The notes under the pieces were generated by a model. It searched no databases, had not been told where the DNA came from, and was given only the letters and a program-made list of their open reading frames with translations. This document shows positions 30,746 through 39,403 of a DNA stretch of 64,000 nt, in pieces (positions within the stretch are counted from its first letter, which is position 1; every line of letters starts with the position of its first letter). A program made the position numbers and the translations under genes. The DNA comes from DASUPK01 sp963831605 (GTDB taxonomy: Bacteria > Actinomycetota > Thermoleophilia > Solirubrobacterales > 70-9), in the NCBI GenBank assembly GCA_963831605.1, contig CAWHQR010000002.1, positions 372,001-436,000 of the forward strand, in the 5' to 3' direction.

Positions 30746-32140
30746 CTACCCGGAAGTGCGCTGTTGGCTATCCGTGGAAAGCCGCTGGACGGCCCGCTCG
30801 ATTCGCTCCAGCGAACGCTCCCGCCCGAGCACAGCCAGCGACTCGAAGATGCCCGGCGAGACGGAGCTGCCCGTGATCGCGACCCTGATCGGCTGGTAGA
30901 GCTTGCCGGGCTTCACGTCGCGCTCGGCGAGGATCCGGCCCAGGGACGCCTCGAGCTCCGCCGGCTCGAACGAATCGGTGCCCCGCAGCGCGTCGAGCGC
31001 CTCGCTGAGCAGTGGCAGCGCGCCGTCCTTCATCACCTTCCGCCAGGCCTTCTCATCGGTCTCGGGCTCCTCGAAGAGGAATCCGATCAGGGGCCAGACC
31101 TCATCCAGGGTCTGCGCCTTCTCCTGGGCGATCTCGCAGGCGGCGCGCAGGCGCTCGTCGGGCTCGCGGCCCAGGTGACGGGCGACGACCTCGGTGTAGG
31201 CGTCGAGGTCCATCTCGCGCATGAAGCGGCCGTTCAGCCAACGGAGCTTCTGCTCGTCGAAGATCGCGCTCGCCCGGCCGACATCGGCGATGTCGAAGCG
31301 CTCGACCAGCTCGTCGGTGCTCATGATCGTCGTGTCGTCCTGAGTGCCCCAGCCCAGCAGCGCCAGGTAGTTGCGAACCGCCGCGGGCAGGTAGCCGGCG
31401 TCGCGGAGCTCCTGCACGCTGGCCGCTCCGTGTCGCTTCGAGAGCTTCTTCCCGTCGGGGCCGTGGAGCAGGGGCAGGTGCGCGAAGCGCGGCGGCTCCT
31501 CACCCAAGGCCTCCATCACCAGCAGCTGCTTCGGCGTATTGGAGAGGTGGTCGTCGCCCCGGATCACATGGGTGATCCCCATGTCCGCGTCGTCGACCGC
31601 GACCGCGAAGTTGTAGAGGACCGATCCGTCGCCCCTGGCGATCACGAAATCGTCGGAGGCCGCGTTGGGAAATCTCACTTCGCCGCGGATCTCATCGGCG
31701 ACCACCGTGTCGCCGTCATCGGGGACCTTGAGACGAACCGCCGCGCTCGCATCGTCGGTGGGCGTGCCCCGGTAGCCGCGGTTGCCGTGCTCCTTCTTCC
31801 ATGAGGCGACGTCCTCGGCCGTGGCCGAATCCCGGTAGACGACACCGTCCTCGACCAGCTTCCGGAGCGCCTCCGCGTGCCGGTCGGCGCGCTCGGCCTG
31901 GCTGATCGGCCCCTCGTCCCAGTCGAGCTCGAGCCAGCCGAGCGCGTCGAGGATCTGCTCGACGTTCTCGGGCGTCGAGCGCTCGCGGTCGGTGTCCTCG
32001 ATCCGCAGGACCATCTGACCGCCTCGTCCGCGCGCGTAGAGCCAGTTGTACAGTGCCGTCCGCGCTCCACCGATGTGGAGGGCGCCCGTAGGTGACGGGG
32101 CGAAGCGGACTCGAACGGGATTTGACGGATCGGAGCTCAT
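30746..32140 (-). CDS. gltX: Glutamyl-tRNA synthetase
   Basis: The product is 464 residues from ATG 32140, the normal length for discriminating or non-discriminating GluRS. The class I signatures are intact: FAPSPTGALHIGGARTALYN (HIGH region) and KKLSKRHGAA (KMSKS region, as KLSKR). RIEDTDRERSTPENVEQI and VIRGDDHLSNTPKQLLV are also typical. Together with GatCAB at the left end of the window, it can supply Glu-tRNA(Gln) for transamidation if it is non-discriminating. The start lies one base from the start of the divergent nfo gene. Confidence 0.97.
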   Translation of the reverse strand: MSSDPSNPVRVRFAPSPTGALHIGGARTALYNWLYARGRGGQMVLRIEDTDRERSTPENVEQILDALGWLELDWDEGPISQAERADRHAEALRKLVEDGVVYRDSATAEDVASWKKEHGNRGYRGTPTDDASAAVRLKVPDDGDTVVADEIRGEVRFPNAASDDFVIARGDGSVLYNFAVAVDDADMGITHVIRGDDHLSNTPKQLLVMEALGEEPPRFAHLPLLHGPDGKKLSKRHGAASVQELRDAGYLPAAVRNYLALLGWGTQDDTTIMSTDELVERFDIADVGRASAIFDEQKLRWLNGRFMREMDLDAYTEVVARHLGREPDERLRAACEIAQEKAQTLDEVWPLIGFLFEEPETDEKAWRKVMKDGALPLLSEALDALRGTDSFEPAELEASLGRILAERDVKPGKLYQPIRVAITGSSVSPGIFESLAVLGRERSLERIERAVQRLSTDSQQRTSG

Positions 32141-32141
32141 C

Positions 32142-33002
32142 GTGCTGATCGGCGCCCATGTTTCCACAGGGGGTGGCCTCCCCAATGCCATCGAGCGCGC
32201 GAAGGACCTCCGCTGCGAGGCGATCCAGATCTTCAACCAGAGCCCGCGGATGTGGCGCCCCACCCGCTACTCCGACGAGGACTTCACGGCGTTCCGGGAG
32301 GCGAAGGAGGCCTCGAAGGTCGAGGTCGCCGCGATCCACGCGATCTACCTGATCAACCCGGCGACCAACGACAGGGAGATGCGGAAGAAGTCACTCGACT
32401 CCCTGACGCACGCCCTCCGCGTCGGCGACGCGATCGGCGCGATGGGAGTGGTGATCCACCCGGGGGCCCTCAAGGACGACACCCGCGCCAACGCACGGAA
32501 GCGGGCGGTGAAGCTGATCAAGGAGGCGCTGGCCGAGACGGACCGCTGTCCGATCCTCTACGAGAACACCGCGGGCTCACCCCAGCTCCTCGGCCGCGAC
32601 TTCGATGAGACAGCGGAGCTGATCGAGAAGACGGGCGGCCCCAAGCGACTCGGGCTGTGCATCGACTCCTGTCACCTGCACGCCACCGGCTACGACGTCC
32701 GCACGCCCGAGGGCATGAAGGACCTCGTAGACGAGATCGACTCGAAGATCGGTTTGAAGCAGCTCAAGCTCCTGCACGTGAACGACTCGCGCGATCCCCG
32801 CGGCTCCAACCGGGACCGGCATGCCCCGATCCCAAACGGCGAGATCGGCGGAAAGGGCATGCGCGCTTTCCTCGGCGAGCCGCGCCTGCAGGGGCTCCCG
32901 GCCGTCCTCGAGGGTCCGGGTGTGGACGGCAAGGCGGTTGTCCGCAAGGACATTCAGATCGTCAGGCGGCTGCACCGTGAGGCGATCCGGAAGAGGGGCT
33001 GA
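32142..33002 (+). CDS. nfo: Endonuclease IV (AP endonuclease)
   Basis: Endonuclease IV cleaves DNA at abasic sites and removes 3' blocking groups using three zinc ions. The product is 286 residues from GTG 32142 (VLIGAHVSTGGGLPNAIERA). Metal-binding regions are present: the first His in GAHVS, AIHAIYLIN, VVIHPGAL, ILYENTAG, GLCIDSCHLHATGYD, LLHVNDSRDPRGSNRDRH and VLEGPG. The open frame extends upstream to 32046 but only over gltX. The 3' end overlaps the next gene by one base (GATG). Confidence 0.96.
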   Translation: MLIGAHVSTGGGLPNAIERAKDLRCEAIQIFNQSPRMWRPTRYSDEDFTAFREAKEASKVEVAAIHAIYLINPATNDREMRKKSLDSLTHALRVGDAIGAMGVVIHPGALKDDTRANARKRAVKLIKEALAETDRCPILYENTAGSPQLLGRDFDETAELIEKTGGPKRLGLCIDSCHLHATGYDVRTPEGMKDLVDEIDSKIGLKQLKLLHVNDSRDPRGSNRDRHAPIPNGEIGGKGMRAFLGEPRLQGLPAVLEGPGVDGKAVVRKDIQIVRRLHREAIRKRG

Positions 33003-33631
33003 TGCTCTTCAACCGCCGCGCGCTCGATGGGATCGAGGCCGGCGAGATCGACCTGGCCTTTCGGCGCTGGAAGAGGCCGACGGTGAAGGCGGGCGGCACA
33101 CTGCGGACCCGTGGCGGGGTCCTCTCGATAGAGACGGTCGAGCGGACCAGCGAGCGGAAGATCACCGCCGCGGACGCCCGGCGCGCGGGCTTCGACTCGC
33201 GGGCCGAGCTGCTTCGCAGCCTGCGCCAGGAGGGGCGCCTGTACCGCATCGAGTTCCGGCGAATGGGCGATGACCCCAGGGTCTCCCTCCGGGAGACCGC
33301 TGAGCTCTCGCCGGAGGAGCGTGCGGACCTCGACGACCGGCTGGAGCGGATGGATGTGCGCCGTGGCGAGCCGTGGACCCGCCGCCTGCTCGAGCTGATC
33401 GCGGAACGGCCGGAGACCCTCGCCGCGGAGCTGGCGGCCTCCATCGGGATGGAGAAGGCTCCCTTCAAACGCGACGTCCGCAAGCTGAAGGAGCTCGGCC
33501 TCACCGAGAGCCTCCTGGTCGGCTACCGGCTCTCTCCTCGCGGCCGGACCTACCTGGCCGGCGCTAGGGGAGCCAGCAGTAGAGGTAGTAGATCCCGTAG
33601 GGGTTCGCCGCGATCTCGCGCGCGTAGCTGA
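33002..33631 (+). CDS. ASCH/PUA-like N-terminal domain fused to a winged-helix region
   Basis: The product is 209 residues. The first 100 residues (MLFNRRALDGIEAGEIDLAF, KRPTVKAGGTLRTRGGVLSI, GDDPRVSLRE) look like an ASCH domain, a beta-barrel related to PUA that binds RNA or modified bases. The second half is helical with DLDDRLERMDVRRGEPWTRR and ELAASIGMEKAPFKRDVRKL, a winged-helix-like module. It starts at the final base of the nfo stop codon, so it is coupled with nfo. The last 30 residues, rich in Ser/Arg, overlap the end of the convergent transglycosylase gene. A role in repair or RNA metabolism is inference. Confidence 0.75.
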   Translation: MLFNRRALDGIEAGEIDLAFRRWKRPTVKAGGTLRTRGGVLSIETVERTSERKITAADARRAGFDSRAELLRSLRQEGRLYRIEFRRMGDDPRVSLRETAELSPEERADLDDRLERMDVRRGEPWTRRLLELIAERPETLAAELAASIGMEKAPFKRDVRKLKELGLTESLLVGYRLSPRGRTYLAGARGASSRGSRSRRGSPRSRARS

Positions 33632-34349
33632 TCACGGCGTCCACGTAGAGGCCCGAGTCGTTGTACGCGCGCAGGGCGCGTGCGTAGCTCCGCGGCGCGC
33701 CGTTGGCGCGGAGCAGCCTGGCCGCGGCGAGGATGGCGTCATGTGGGTCATGGATGTCGCCTCCGGCGCCGTAGATCTGCCAGGTCGACGGGATGAACTG
33801 CATCGGGCCCTTCGCGCCGGCGACGCTGTCGCTCTTCACCCGGCTGAACTTGGTCTCGACCAGGTGAATCGCGGCCAAATAGTTCCAGCCGATTCCGTAG
33901 CGGCTCTGTGCCTCCCGGTAGAAGGAGACGAGGTCGGAGAGCGGCGGGGGCGCGCCGACCCTGAGCTTCCTATGGCGCGCGCCGTGCGAGAGTCGCAGCA
34001 GGTCGCGCTCCGCCCTGGTCAGGCGGCGCACCTGCCCTGCAAGCGGCCCCGGCAGAAGCGGAATGACCTGAGCGGTCAGATTCGGATGCGCAGTGAGATA
34101 GCGCGCGTCCAGCTGCACGGCGGCTGACTGATCGAGGACCGTCTGCGGCGGCATGCTCGAGGGCGGATCTCCCCCTGCGCGCCACTCGTCGATCGCCCCT
34201 CGGAGGGCGTCGTCGGTCTGGCTCAGGCGGTCGGCGACGGTCTGCGGCGAAGCGGCGGATGCTCCGGAGGACCCGCCGCATCCGGCGAGCGCCAGCGTGA
34301 GCCCGACAAGCAGCACGCAGATTCCGCCCCTGGCCGGCCGGCCCACCAT
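33564..34349 (-). CDS. Lipid-anchored lytic transglycosylase
   Basis: The product is 261 residues from ATG 34349. The signal is a lipobox (LLVGLTLALAGC) followed by a Ser/Gly linker. The C-terminal half is an MltB/SLT-type lysozyme fold: YGIGWNYLAAIHLVETKFSR, with the catalytic Glu in VETKFSR, then GAKGPMQFIPSTW, ILAAARLLRANG and YARALRAYNDSGLYVDAV. It should cleave peptidoglycan between MurNAc and GlcNAc at the outer face of the membrane. It converges with the ASCH-domain gene, overlapping it by about 68 bases. Confidence 0.9.
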   Translation of the reverse strand: MVGRPARGGICVLLVGLTLALAGCGGSSGASAASPQTVADRLSQTDDALRGAIDEWRAGGDPPSSMPPQTVLDQSAAVQLDARYLTAHPNLTAQVIPLLPGPLAGQVRRLTRAERDLLRLSHGARHRKLRVGAPPPLSDLVSFYREAQSRYGIGWNYLAAIHLVETKFSRVKSDSVAGAKGPMQFIPSTWQIYGAGGDIHDPHDAILAAARLLRANGAPRSYARALRAYNDSGLYVDAVISYAREIAANPYGIYYLYCWLP

Positions 34350-34356
34350 GGTGGGC

Positions 34357-34761
34357 TCAGGAAAGGGTGTTGCGGAGGTCGAACGCCCGGATCGATTCGG
34401 GCGTGTCGTCCGGCGCATCGAAGAACCGGCGGTTGACGCACTCGTGCCCCGGGCCCTCTCCCTCGTAGGCGCGCTCGACGCTGAACTGGCAGTGGGGAAG
34501 CGGGGCGCCCGTCATCTTGATCCCACCGAAGCCCTCCCGGGCGCGTTCGGCCAGCAGGAAGAGGTCGAAGTCGATCTCCGCGCTGAACACCTTGTTCATG
34601 CACCCCATGAAACGGCCGCCGGTGCGAATGTCCTCGTAGGTGTAGAGGAACTTGCACCCCATCTCGAGGCAGCCCGCAGGGTTGACGAGCTTGTCGCAGA
34701 AGGTGCGGCACTGGCGGCATTCGCCGGCGCTGCTCCTCTGGGTCTGGGTCTGCCTCGGCAC
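34357..34761 (-). CDS. Conserved cysteine-rich protein of unknown function
   Basis: From GTG 34761 the product is 134 residues with eight or more cysteines: GECRQCRTFCDKLV, AGCLEMGCKFLYTYED, FMGCMNKVF, and single cysteines in PHCQFSVERAYEG and HECVNRRFF. The clusters suggest zinc or iron-sulfur binding. TAGACT lies seven bases before the GTG, a good -10 element for leaderless transcription. An upstream ATG at 34800 or the longer frame from 34878 are alternatives. Similar proteins occur in Solirubrobacterales. Function is unknown. Confidence 0.7.
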   Translation of the reverse strand: MPRQTQTQRSSAGECRQCRTFCDKLVNPAGCLEMGCKFLYTYEDIRTGGRFMGCMNKVFSAEIDFDLFLLAERAREGFGGIKMTGAPLPHCQFSVERAYEGEGPGHECVNRRFFDAPDDTPESIRAFDLRNTLS

Positions 34762-34855
34762 GGCGTGAAGTCTAGGCGCCGTCGAGGCGGGGATGGTCAT
34801 CTTGGCGCCGAGTCGGCCCTTGCGAACCAGGCGGTCGATCTGATAGGGCGGAGCG

Positions 34856-37800
34856 TCAGGCGGCGCGCGTGGCGGCACCGAGAAGCGCGTCGAGCTCCGC
34901 GTCCAACCCGGCGGAGCGGCGCACCTTGTAGGCGCCGCCGAAGCGAAGCTCCCTGGTGCCGTCGCGGGTCTTCATCACCAGGACCACCTCCGAGTCGCCG
35001 GGGAAGTGCCCGAGGATCACCTTGAGCTCCTCGATCAGCGTGGCGCCGAAGTCCCCTGCATCGATGTCGATCTTCAGGGGACCGGTGTTCCTTGCGGCCC
35101 TCGCCTTGGCGACCTCGTCCTCGGTGGGCTCGAAGAGCTCCACCTCCTGCGCGACCAGCTTGGTCTCCCCCCGGCCCTTGTGGTCGAGCCTGCCGCGAAC
35201 CACCACGATTGCGTCGGCCGCCAGGAACTCCTGGGAAGCCTCGTAGGCCTTGCCCATGACCAGCAACTCGAGCTGGCCCTCGACATCGTCGACGGTGGCG
35301 AACGCCATCTTCGAGCCGTTCTTGGAGGTGTGCCGCTTGAACTCGGTGACGATGCCTCCCACAGTCACCCAGGAGCCATCCTGCTTGTCGGCGAGGCTCG
35401 AGAGCGAGCAGTCGACCCGAGTCCGCAGCGCGTCCCTCACCTCGGCGAGCGGGTGCGACGAGAGGAAGGTGCCGAGGGTCTCCTTCTCCAGGCGAAGGAG
35501 CTCGTTCTGGTCGAACTCCCCGGCGCGAATCGGCGCGTGGTGCTGTCGCGAAGGACCGGCCTCCTCCGCCCCGCCGCCCAGGTCGAAGATCGAGGACTGG
35601 CCGAGGCGCGAATCCTCCTGGGCCTTCTGGCCGAAGGCGGTGGCGGCAGGGAGCACCTCGAGCATGCCCTTGCGAGACGCACCGGTCGAGTCAAATGCTC
35701 CGCACTTGATGAGGCATTCGATCGCCCGCTTGTTCACCGTCCGGGAGTCGACGCGCTCGCAGAAGTCCCACAGCGAGGTGAAGTCGCCGTCCTTCGAATG
35801 GGCATCGAGGATCGCCTGGACCGCGATGTGGCCGACGTTCTTCACGGCGTCGAGCCCGAAGCGGATGCAGTTGCCGGACACGACGAAGCCGTGATCCGAG
35901 CTGTTCACGTCGGGTGGAAGGACCTCGATGTCCATCTCCGCGCAGCGATTGACGAAGAAGGGCACCTTGTCCTTGGTCGACATCACCGTCGAGATCAGGG
36001 CCGCCATGTACTCGGCGGGATAGTTGGCTCGCAGCCAGGCGGTCCGGTAGGAGATCAGGGCGTAGCAGGCGGCGTGGGAGCGGTTGAACGAGTAGTCCGC
36101 CGCCGCCTCCATCAGTGACCACAGGTCCTTGGCGACCCTGCCCTCGGTCTTCGAGGCGGCCATGCCCTCGAGGAACTTCTCCTTCATGGTCGCCATCAGA
36201 TCCCTCTTCTTCTTGCCCACCGCCTTGCGGAGGTCATCCGCCTCGGATGGGCTGAAGCCGGCCATCTGCTTGGCGATCTCCATGAGCTGCTCCTGGTAGA
36301 TCACGCAGCCGTAGGTCGTCTCGGTGATCGGCCGCAGGCGCGGGTCGGAGTAGCGGATCGACTCCGGGTCGCGCTTTCCCTTGGCGTAGTCGGGGATGAA
36401 GCGCATGGCGCCGGGGCGGTACAGCGCTCCGATGGCGACGAGGTCCTGGAACTCGGTCGGCCGGATCGTCTTGAGCGCATCGCGCATGCCGTCGGACTCG
36501 AACTGGAAGACGCCGACGGAGTCGCCCTTGGCGAGCATCGCGTACGTCTTCGGATCGTCCAGCGGGATGTCCTTGATGTCGATCCTCTCGCCGCGGGAGC
36601 GCTCGATGATGGCCGTGGCGTCCTCGATCACGTCGAGGTTCCGCAGGCCGAGGAAGTCCATCTTGAGCAGGCCGATCTCCTCGATCGGCCCCATCGAGTA
36701 CTGCGTGACCGTCTTGTAGGCGCGCTCGGGCTTGCCGTTCCCGTTGCCATTGCCGGGGCCGCCGCCTCGGTCCTCGGCGAGCTGCAGGGGGACGATCTCC
36801 TGGAGGGGCCGGTCGGCGATCACGACGGCGGCCGCGTGGATCGAGTGGTTGCGGACGATTCCCTCGAGGCCCTGCGCCGTGTCGATGATGCGCTGGGCGT
36901 CCGGATCGGAGTCGTAGGTGCGCTTCAGCTCCTCGCCCGGCTTCAGGCACTCCTCAAAGCTCGGGCTGCGCCCCATGATCGGCTCGGGGATCTGCTTGGC
37001 GAGCCGGTCTCCCGTGCCGTAGTCGTAGCCGAGCACCCGAGCGGCATCGCGGGTGGCCGCGCGGGGGGCCATCTTGCCGAAGGTGATGATCTGCGCGACG
37101 CACTCGCGGCCGTACTTGTCGGCGACGTAGCGAATCACGCGCTCGCGTCCCCGGACCGAGAAGTCGATGTCGATGTCGGGCATGGACTTGCGGCCGGGGT
37201 TCAGGAAGCGCTCGAAGAGGAGGCCGTTGGCGAGCGGGTCCAGGTCGGTGATCTCGAGCGCGTACGCCACGATCGAGCCGGCGGCCGAGCCCCTGCCGGG
37301 ACCCACCGCGACCCCGTTCCCCTTCGCGTAGTTGACGAAGTCCCAGACGATGAGGAAGTAGGACTGGAACCCCATCTTGTCGATCACGCCGAGCTCGAAC
37401 TCGAGGCGTTCCATCGCATCTGCGGGGATCGGATCGCCGTAGCGCTTGCGCAGGCCGTCGAGGGCGAGATCGCGGAGCATCTCCCCCGGCTCCACCCCAT
37501 CCGGCGTCGGGAAGCGCGGGAGCAGGAGCTGACCGAGCTTCATCTCGACGTCGCAGCGGTCGGCGATCTCGAGTGTGCTCGCCACTGACTCGGGCATGTC
37601 CGAGAAGGACTCGGCCATCTCGTCTGAGCTCTTCAAATAGAACTCGTTCGTGTCGAAGCGGAGCTTCGGCTGCTCGATCGTCGACTTGGTCTGGACGCAG
37701 AGCAGGGCCGCATGGCTGTCGTAGTCCTCGCGGCGGAGGTAGTGGACGTCAGCGGTGGCGACCAACGGCCGCCCGAGCTCGCGCGCGACCTTGACGATGC

Positions 37801-38368
37801 CCTCGTTCGCCTTCTCCTGCTCGGGGACGCCGTTGCGCTGCACCTCGAAGTAGACCTGCTCGGGCCCGAAGGCGTTGACGAGGTCGTCCACGTGGGCACG
37901 GGCATCCTCGGGGCGGTCCTCGACCAGCCGGCGGCAGAAGCGCGACTGCAGGCATCCGGTGAGCGCGATCACGCCCTCCGAATGGGCGGAGAGCAGCTCC
38001 AGGTCGACGTTCGCCTTGCCGCGCGAGAAGCCCTCGAGGAAGCCGGCGGAGCTCAGCTTCACCAGATTGCGGAAACCCGCCTCGTTGGAGGCGAGGAGGG
38101 TGAGATGGTTGCGCTCGTACCGCGCGGCCTGTGGAGTGGTGACGCGGTCATCGACGAAATAGGCCTCGAGGCCGATGATCGGCTTGATCCCCGCGCTCTT
38201 GCACGCCTTGTAGTGCTCGACCGACCCGTTCATCACGCCGTGGTCGGTGAGCCCGAGCGCCGGCATCTCCAACTCGGCCGCCCGCGCCGCGAGCTTGTCG
38301 ATCTTGCAGGCCCCGTCGAGCAGCGAGTACTCGCTGTGGACGTGCAAATGGACGGCTCCGGCGCTCAC
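34856..38368 (-). CDS. dnaE: DNA polymerase III subunit alpha
   Basis: This is the replicative polymerase catalytic subunit, 1170 residues from GTG 38368. The N-terminal PHP domain is VHLHVHSEYSLLDGACKI with further metal-binding residues in GLTDHGVMNG. The polymerase core has the catalytic aspartates in SMPDIDIDFSVRGRERVI and the GPGRGSAAGSIVAYAL loop, with KMDFLGLRNLDVI later. The helix-hairpin-helix and OB-fold (VTVGGIVTEFKRHTSKNGS) follow, then a short C-terminal domain. The frame is intact over 3.5 kb, a useful contrast with the frameshifted neighbouring regions. Confidence 0.97.
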   Translation of the reverse strand: MSAGAVHLHVHSEYSLLDGACKIDKLAARAAELEMPALGLTDHGVMNGSVEHYKACKSAGIKPIIGLEAYFVDDRVTTPQAARYERNHLTLLASNEAGFRNLVKLSSAGFLEGFSRGKANVDLELLSAHSEGVIALTGCLQSRFCRRLVEDRPEDARAHVDDLVNAFGPEQVYFEVQRNGVPEQEKANEGIVKVARELGRPLVATADVHYLRREDYDSHAALLCVQTKSTIEQPKLRFDTNEFYLKSSDEMAESFSDMPESVASTLEIADRCDVEMKLGQLLLPRFPTPDGVEPGEMLRDLALDGLRKRYGDPIPADAMERLEFELGVIDKMGFQSYFLIVWDFVNYAKGNGVAVGPGRGSAAGSIVAYALEITDLDPLANGLLFERFLNPGRKSMPDIDIDFSVRGRERVIRYVADKYGRECVAQIITFGKMAPRAATRDAARVLGYDYGTGDRLAKQIPEPIMGRSPSFEECLKPGEELKRTYDSDPDAQRIIDTAQGLEGIVRNHSIHAAAVVIADRPLQEIVPLQLAEDRGGGPGNGNGNGKPERAYKTVTQYSMGPIEEIGLLKMDFLGLRNLDVIEDATAIIERSRGERIDIKDIPLDDPKTYAMLAKGDSVGVFQFESDGMRDALKTIRPTEFQDLVAIGALYRPGAMRFIPDYAKGKRDPESIRYSDPRLRPITETTYGCVIYQEQLMEIAKQMAGFSPSEADDLRKAVGKKKRDLMATMKEKFLEGMAASKTEGRVAKDLWSLMEAAADYSFNRSHAACYALISYRTAWLRANYPAEYMAALISTVMSTKDKVPFFVNRCAEMDIEVLPPDVNSSDHGFVVSGNCIRFGLDAVKNVGHIAVQAILDAHSKDGDFTSLWDFCERVDSRTVNKRAIECLIKCGAFDSTGASRKGMLEVLPAATAFGQKAQEDSRLGQSSIFDLGGGAEEAGPSRQHHAPIRAGEFDQNELLRLEKETLGTFLSSHPLAEVRDALRTRVDCSLSSLADKQDGSWVTVGGIVTEFKRHTSKNGSKMAFATVDDVEGQLELLVMGKAYEASQEFLAADAIVVVRGRLDHKGRGETKLVAQEVELFEPTEDEVAKARAARNTGPLKIDIDAGDFGATLIEELKVILGHFPGDSEVVLVMKTRDGTRELRFGGAYKVRRSAGLDAELDALLGAATRAA

Positions 38369-38460
38369 CCGTCGATCATGCCTGCGAAGGCGGACAGAGT
38401 CGATACGAACACCGCACCGAATAAGCACCATTCCCGCACCCGCCGGACGAAATTTCGGCC

Positions 38461-38502
38461 GTTGGTGAGTTACCCACCCCCGTGGGTCGGTAAGTCACCA
38501 AC
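38461..38502. promoter_or_regulatory. Nested dyad in the dnaE-sixA divergent promoter region
   Basis: The outer arms are GTTGGTGA (38461-38468) and TCACCAAC (38495-38502), perfectly complementary. Inside them ACCCAC (38472-38477) pairs with GTGGGT (38482-38487). It lies in the 170-base gap between divergent starts and is a good candidate operator. TAAGTT at 38526-38531 lies about nine bases before the sixA-like GTG as a possible -10. Confidence 0.5.
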
Positions 38503-38539
38503 AACGCCTGGATCGCCAGTCGCGAGATAAGTTCCTTCG

Positions 38540-38974
38540 GTGATCTGGATCCTCAGGCATGGCGACGCGGAGGCCGGTGAAGGCAAGCCGGACGCCGATC
38601 GTGAATTGACCGAGAAGGGCGAGCGGCAGTCCGTCAACGCCGGTCGCGCGCTGAAGAAGCTCGGCGTGGAGCTCGACGCCTGCCTGGCCAGCCCGAGGGT
38701 CCGCGCCAAACGGACGGCGGACCTTGCGTGCGAGGTTCTCGGTGTTCGGGTCGAGGTGGACGACCGCCTCGCCGGCGGGGACTTCGACCCCCTCGAGCTG
38801 GCCTCCGGCCGCGGCGAGGTCATGCTCGTCGGCCACGAGCCCGACTGCTCACAGGCGGTCGCGCTGGTCACCGGGTCGCGGGTGAAGATGAAGAAGGGCG
38901 GCCTCGCCGGCTTCGACGACCACATCCTCCACCTGTTGTTGCGGCCCAGGGATCTCCGGGAGATCGCCGAGTAG
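38540..38974 (+). CDS. SixA-like histidine phosphatase
   Basis: The product is 144 residues from GTG 38540. It has the histidine-phosphatase signature WILRHGDAEAGEG, with the phosphoacceptor His in RHG, then RELTEKGERQ, ACLASPRVRAKRTADLACEV and the second catalytic His in EVMLVGHEPDCSQ. SixA-type enzymes remove phosphate from histidine in phosphorelay or PTS proteins. Family length is about 160, so this one is normal. It precedes the encapsulin operon by 36 bases and could be co-transcribed. Confidence 0.88.
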   Translation: MIWILRHGDAEAGEGKPDADRELTEKGERQSVNAGRALKKLGVELDACLASPRVRAKRTADLACEVLGVRVEVDDRLAGGDFDPLELASGRGEVMLVGHEPDCSQAVALVTGSRVKMKKGGLAGFDDHILHLLLRPRDLREIAE

Positions 38975-39010
38975 AGGCTCGGAACTCGTCTGGCGTGAAA
39001 GGATGCCGCC

Positions 39011-39403
39011 GTGGGATTCGATCAGTACCACGAGCCCCCCGAGGAGCTACCCGCCGAGACCCGGACGTTCGCCCGCCTCTGCGCCTCGGTGACAGAGGAG
39101 GCGGAGGCCATCGGCTGGTACGAGCAGCGGCTCGCCGTCGAGCCCGATGCCGACGCCCGCGCGATCATGCGCGACGCGCAGGGCGAGGAGTTCAAGCATT
39201 TCGCGATGGACCTCGAGTTTCTGCTGCGCAAGACACCGCTCTGGCGCGAGATCGCCCAGGGAATCCTCTTCCAGGAGGGCGACATCGTCGAGCACGGTGA
39301 GGAGTCCGAGGAGGAGGCGACGGAGGGCGAAGCCGCGAAGGGAGCACCTCTCGCGGGCAGCGAGTCGCTCGGCATCGGCGGCCTCAGGGGGAACGCCCCA
39401 TGA
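39011..39403 (+). CDS. Encapsulated ferritin-like protein (EncFtn), encapsulin cargo
   Basis: The product is 130 residues from GTG 39011 with an AAAGGA site eight bases upstream. The two-helix ferritin-like core has the metal ligands of the EncFtn family: the E-E-x-E-x-x-x-W-Y pattern at residues 29-37 (TEEAEAIGWYEQ) and E-E-x-x-H at 59-63 (GEEFKHFAM). The last residues ESLGIGGLRGNAP are an encapsulin targeting peptide of the L-G-I-G-x-L-R-G type, separated by an acidic linker. It oxidises and passes iron into the shell. Its stop overlaps the encapsulin ATG by four bases. Confidence 0.93.
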   Translation: MGFDQYHEPPEELPAETRTFARLCASVTEEAEAIGWYEQRLAVEPDADARAIMRDAQGEEFKHFAMDLEFLLRKTPLWREIAQGILFQEGDIVEHGEESEEEATEGEAAKGAPLAGSESLGIGGLRGNAP

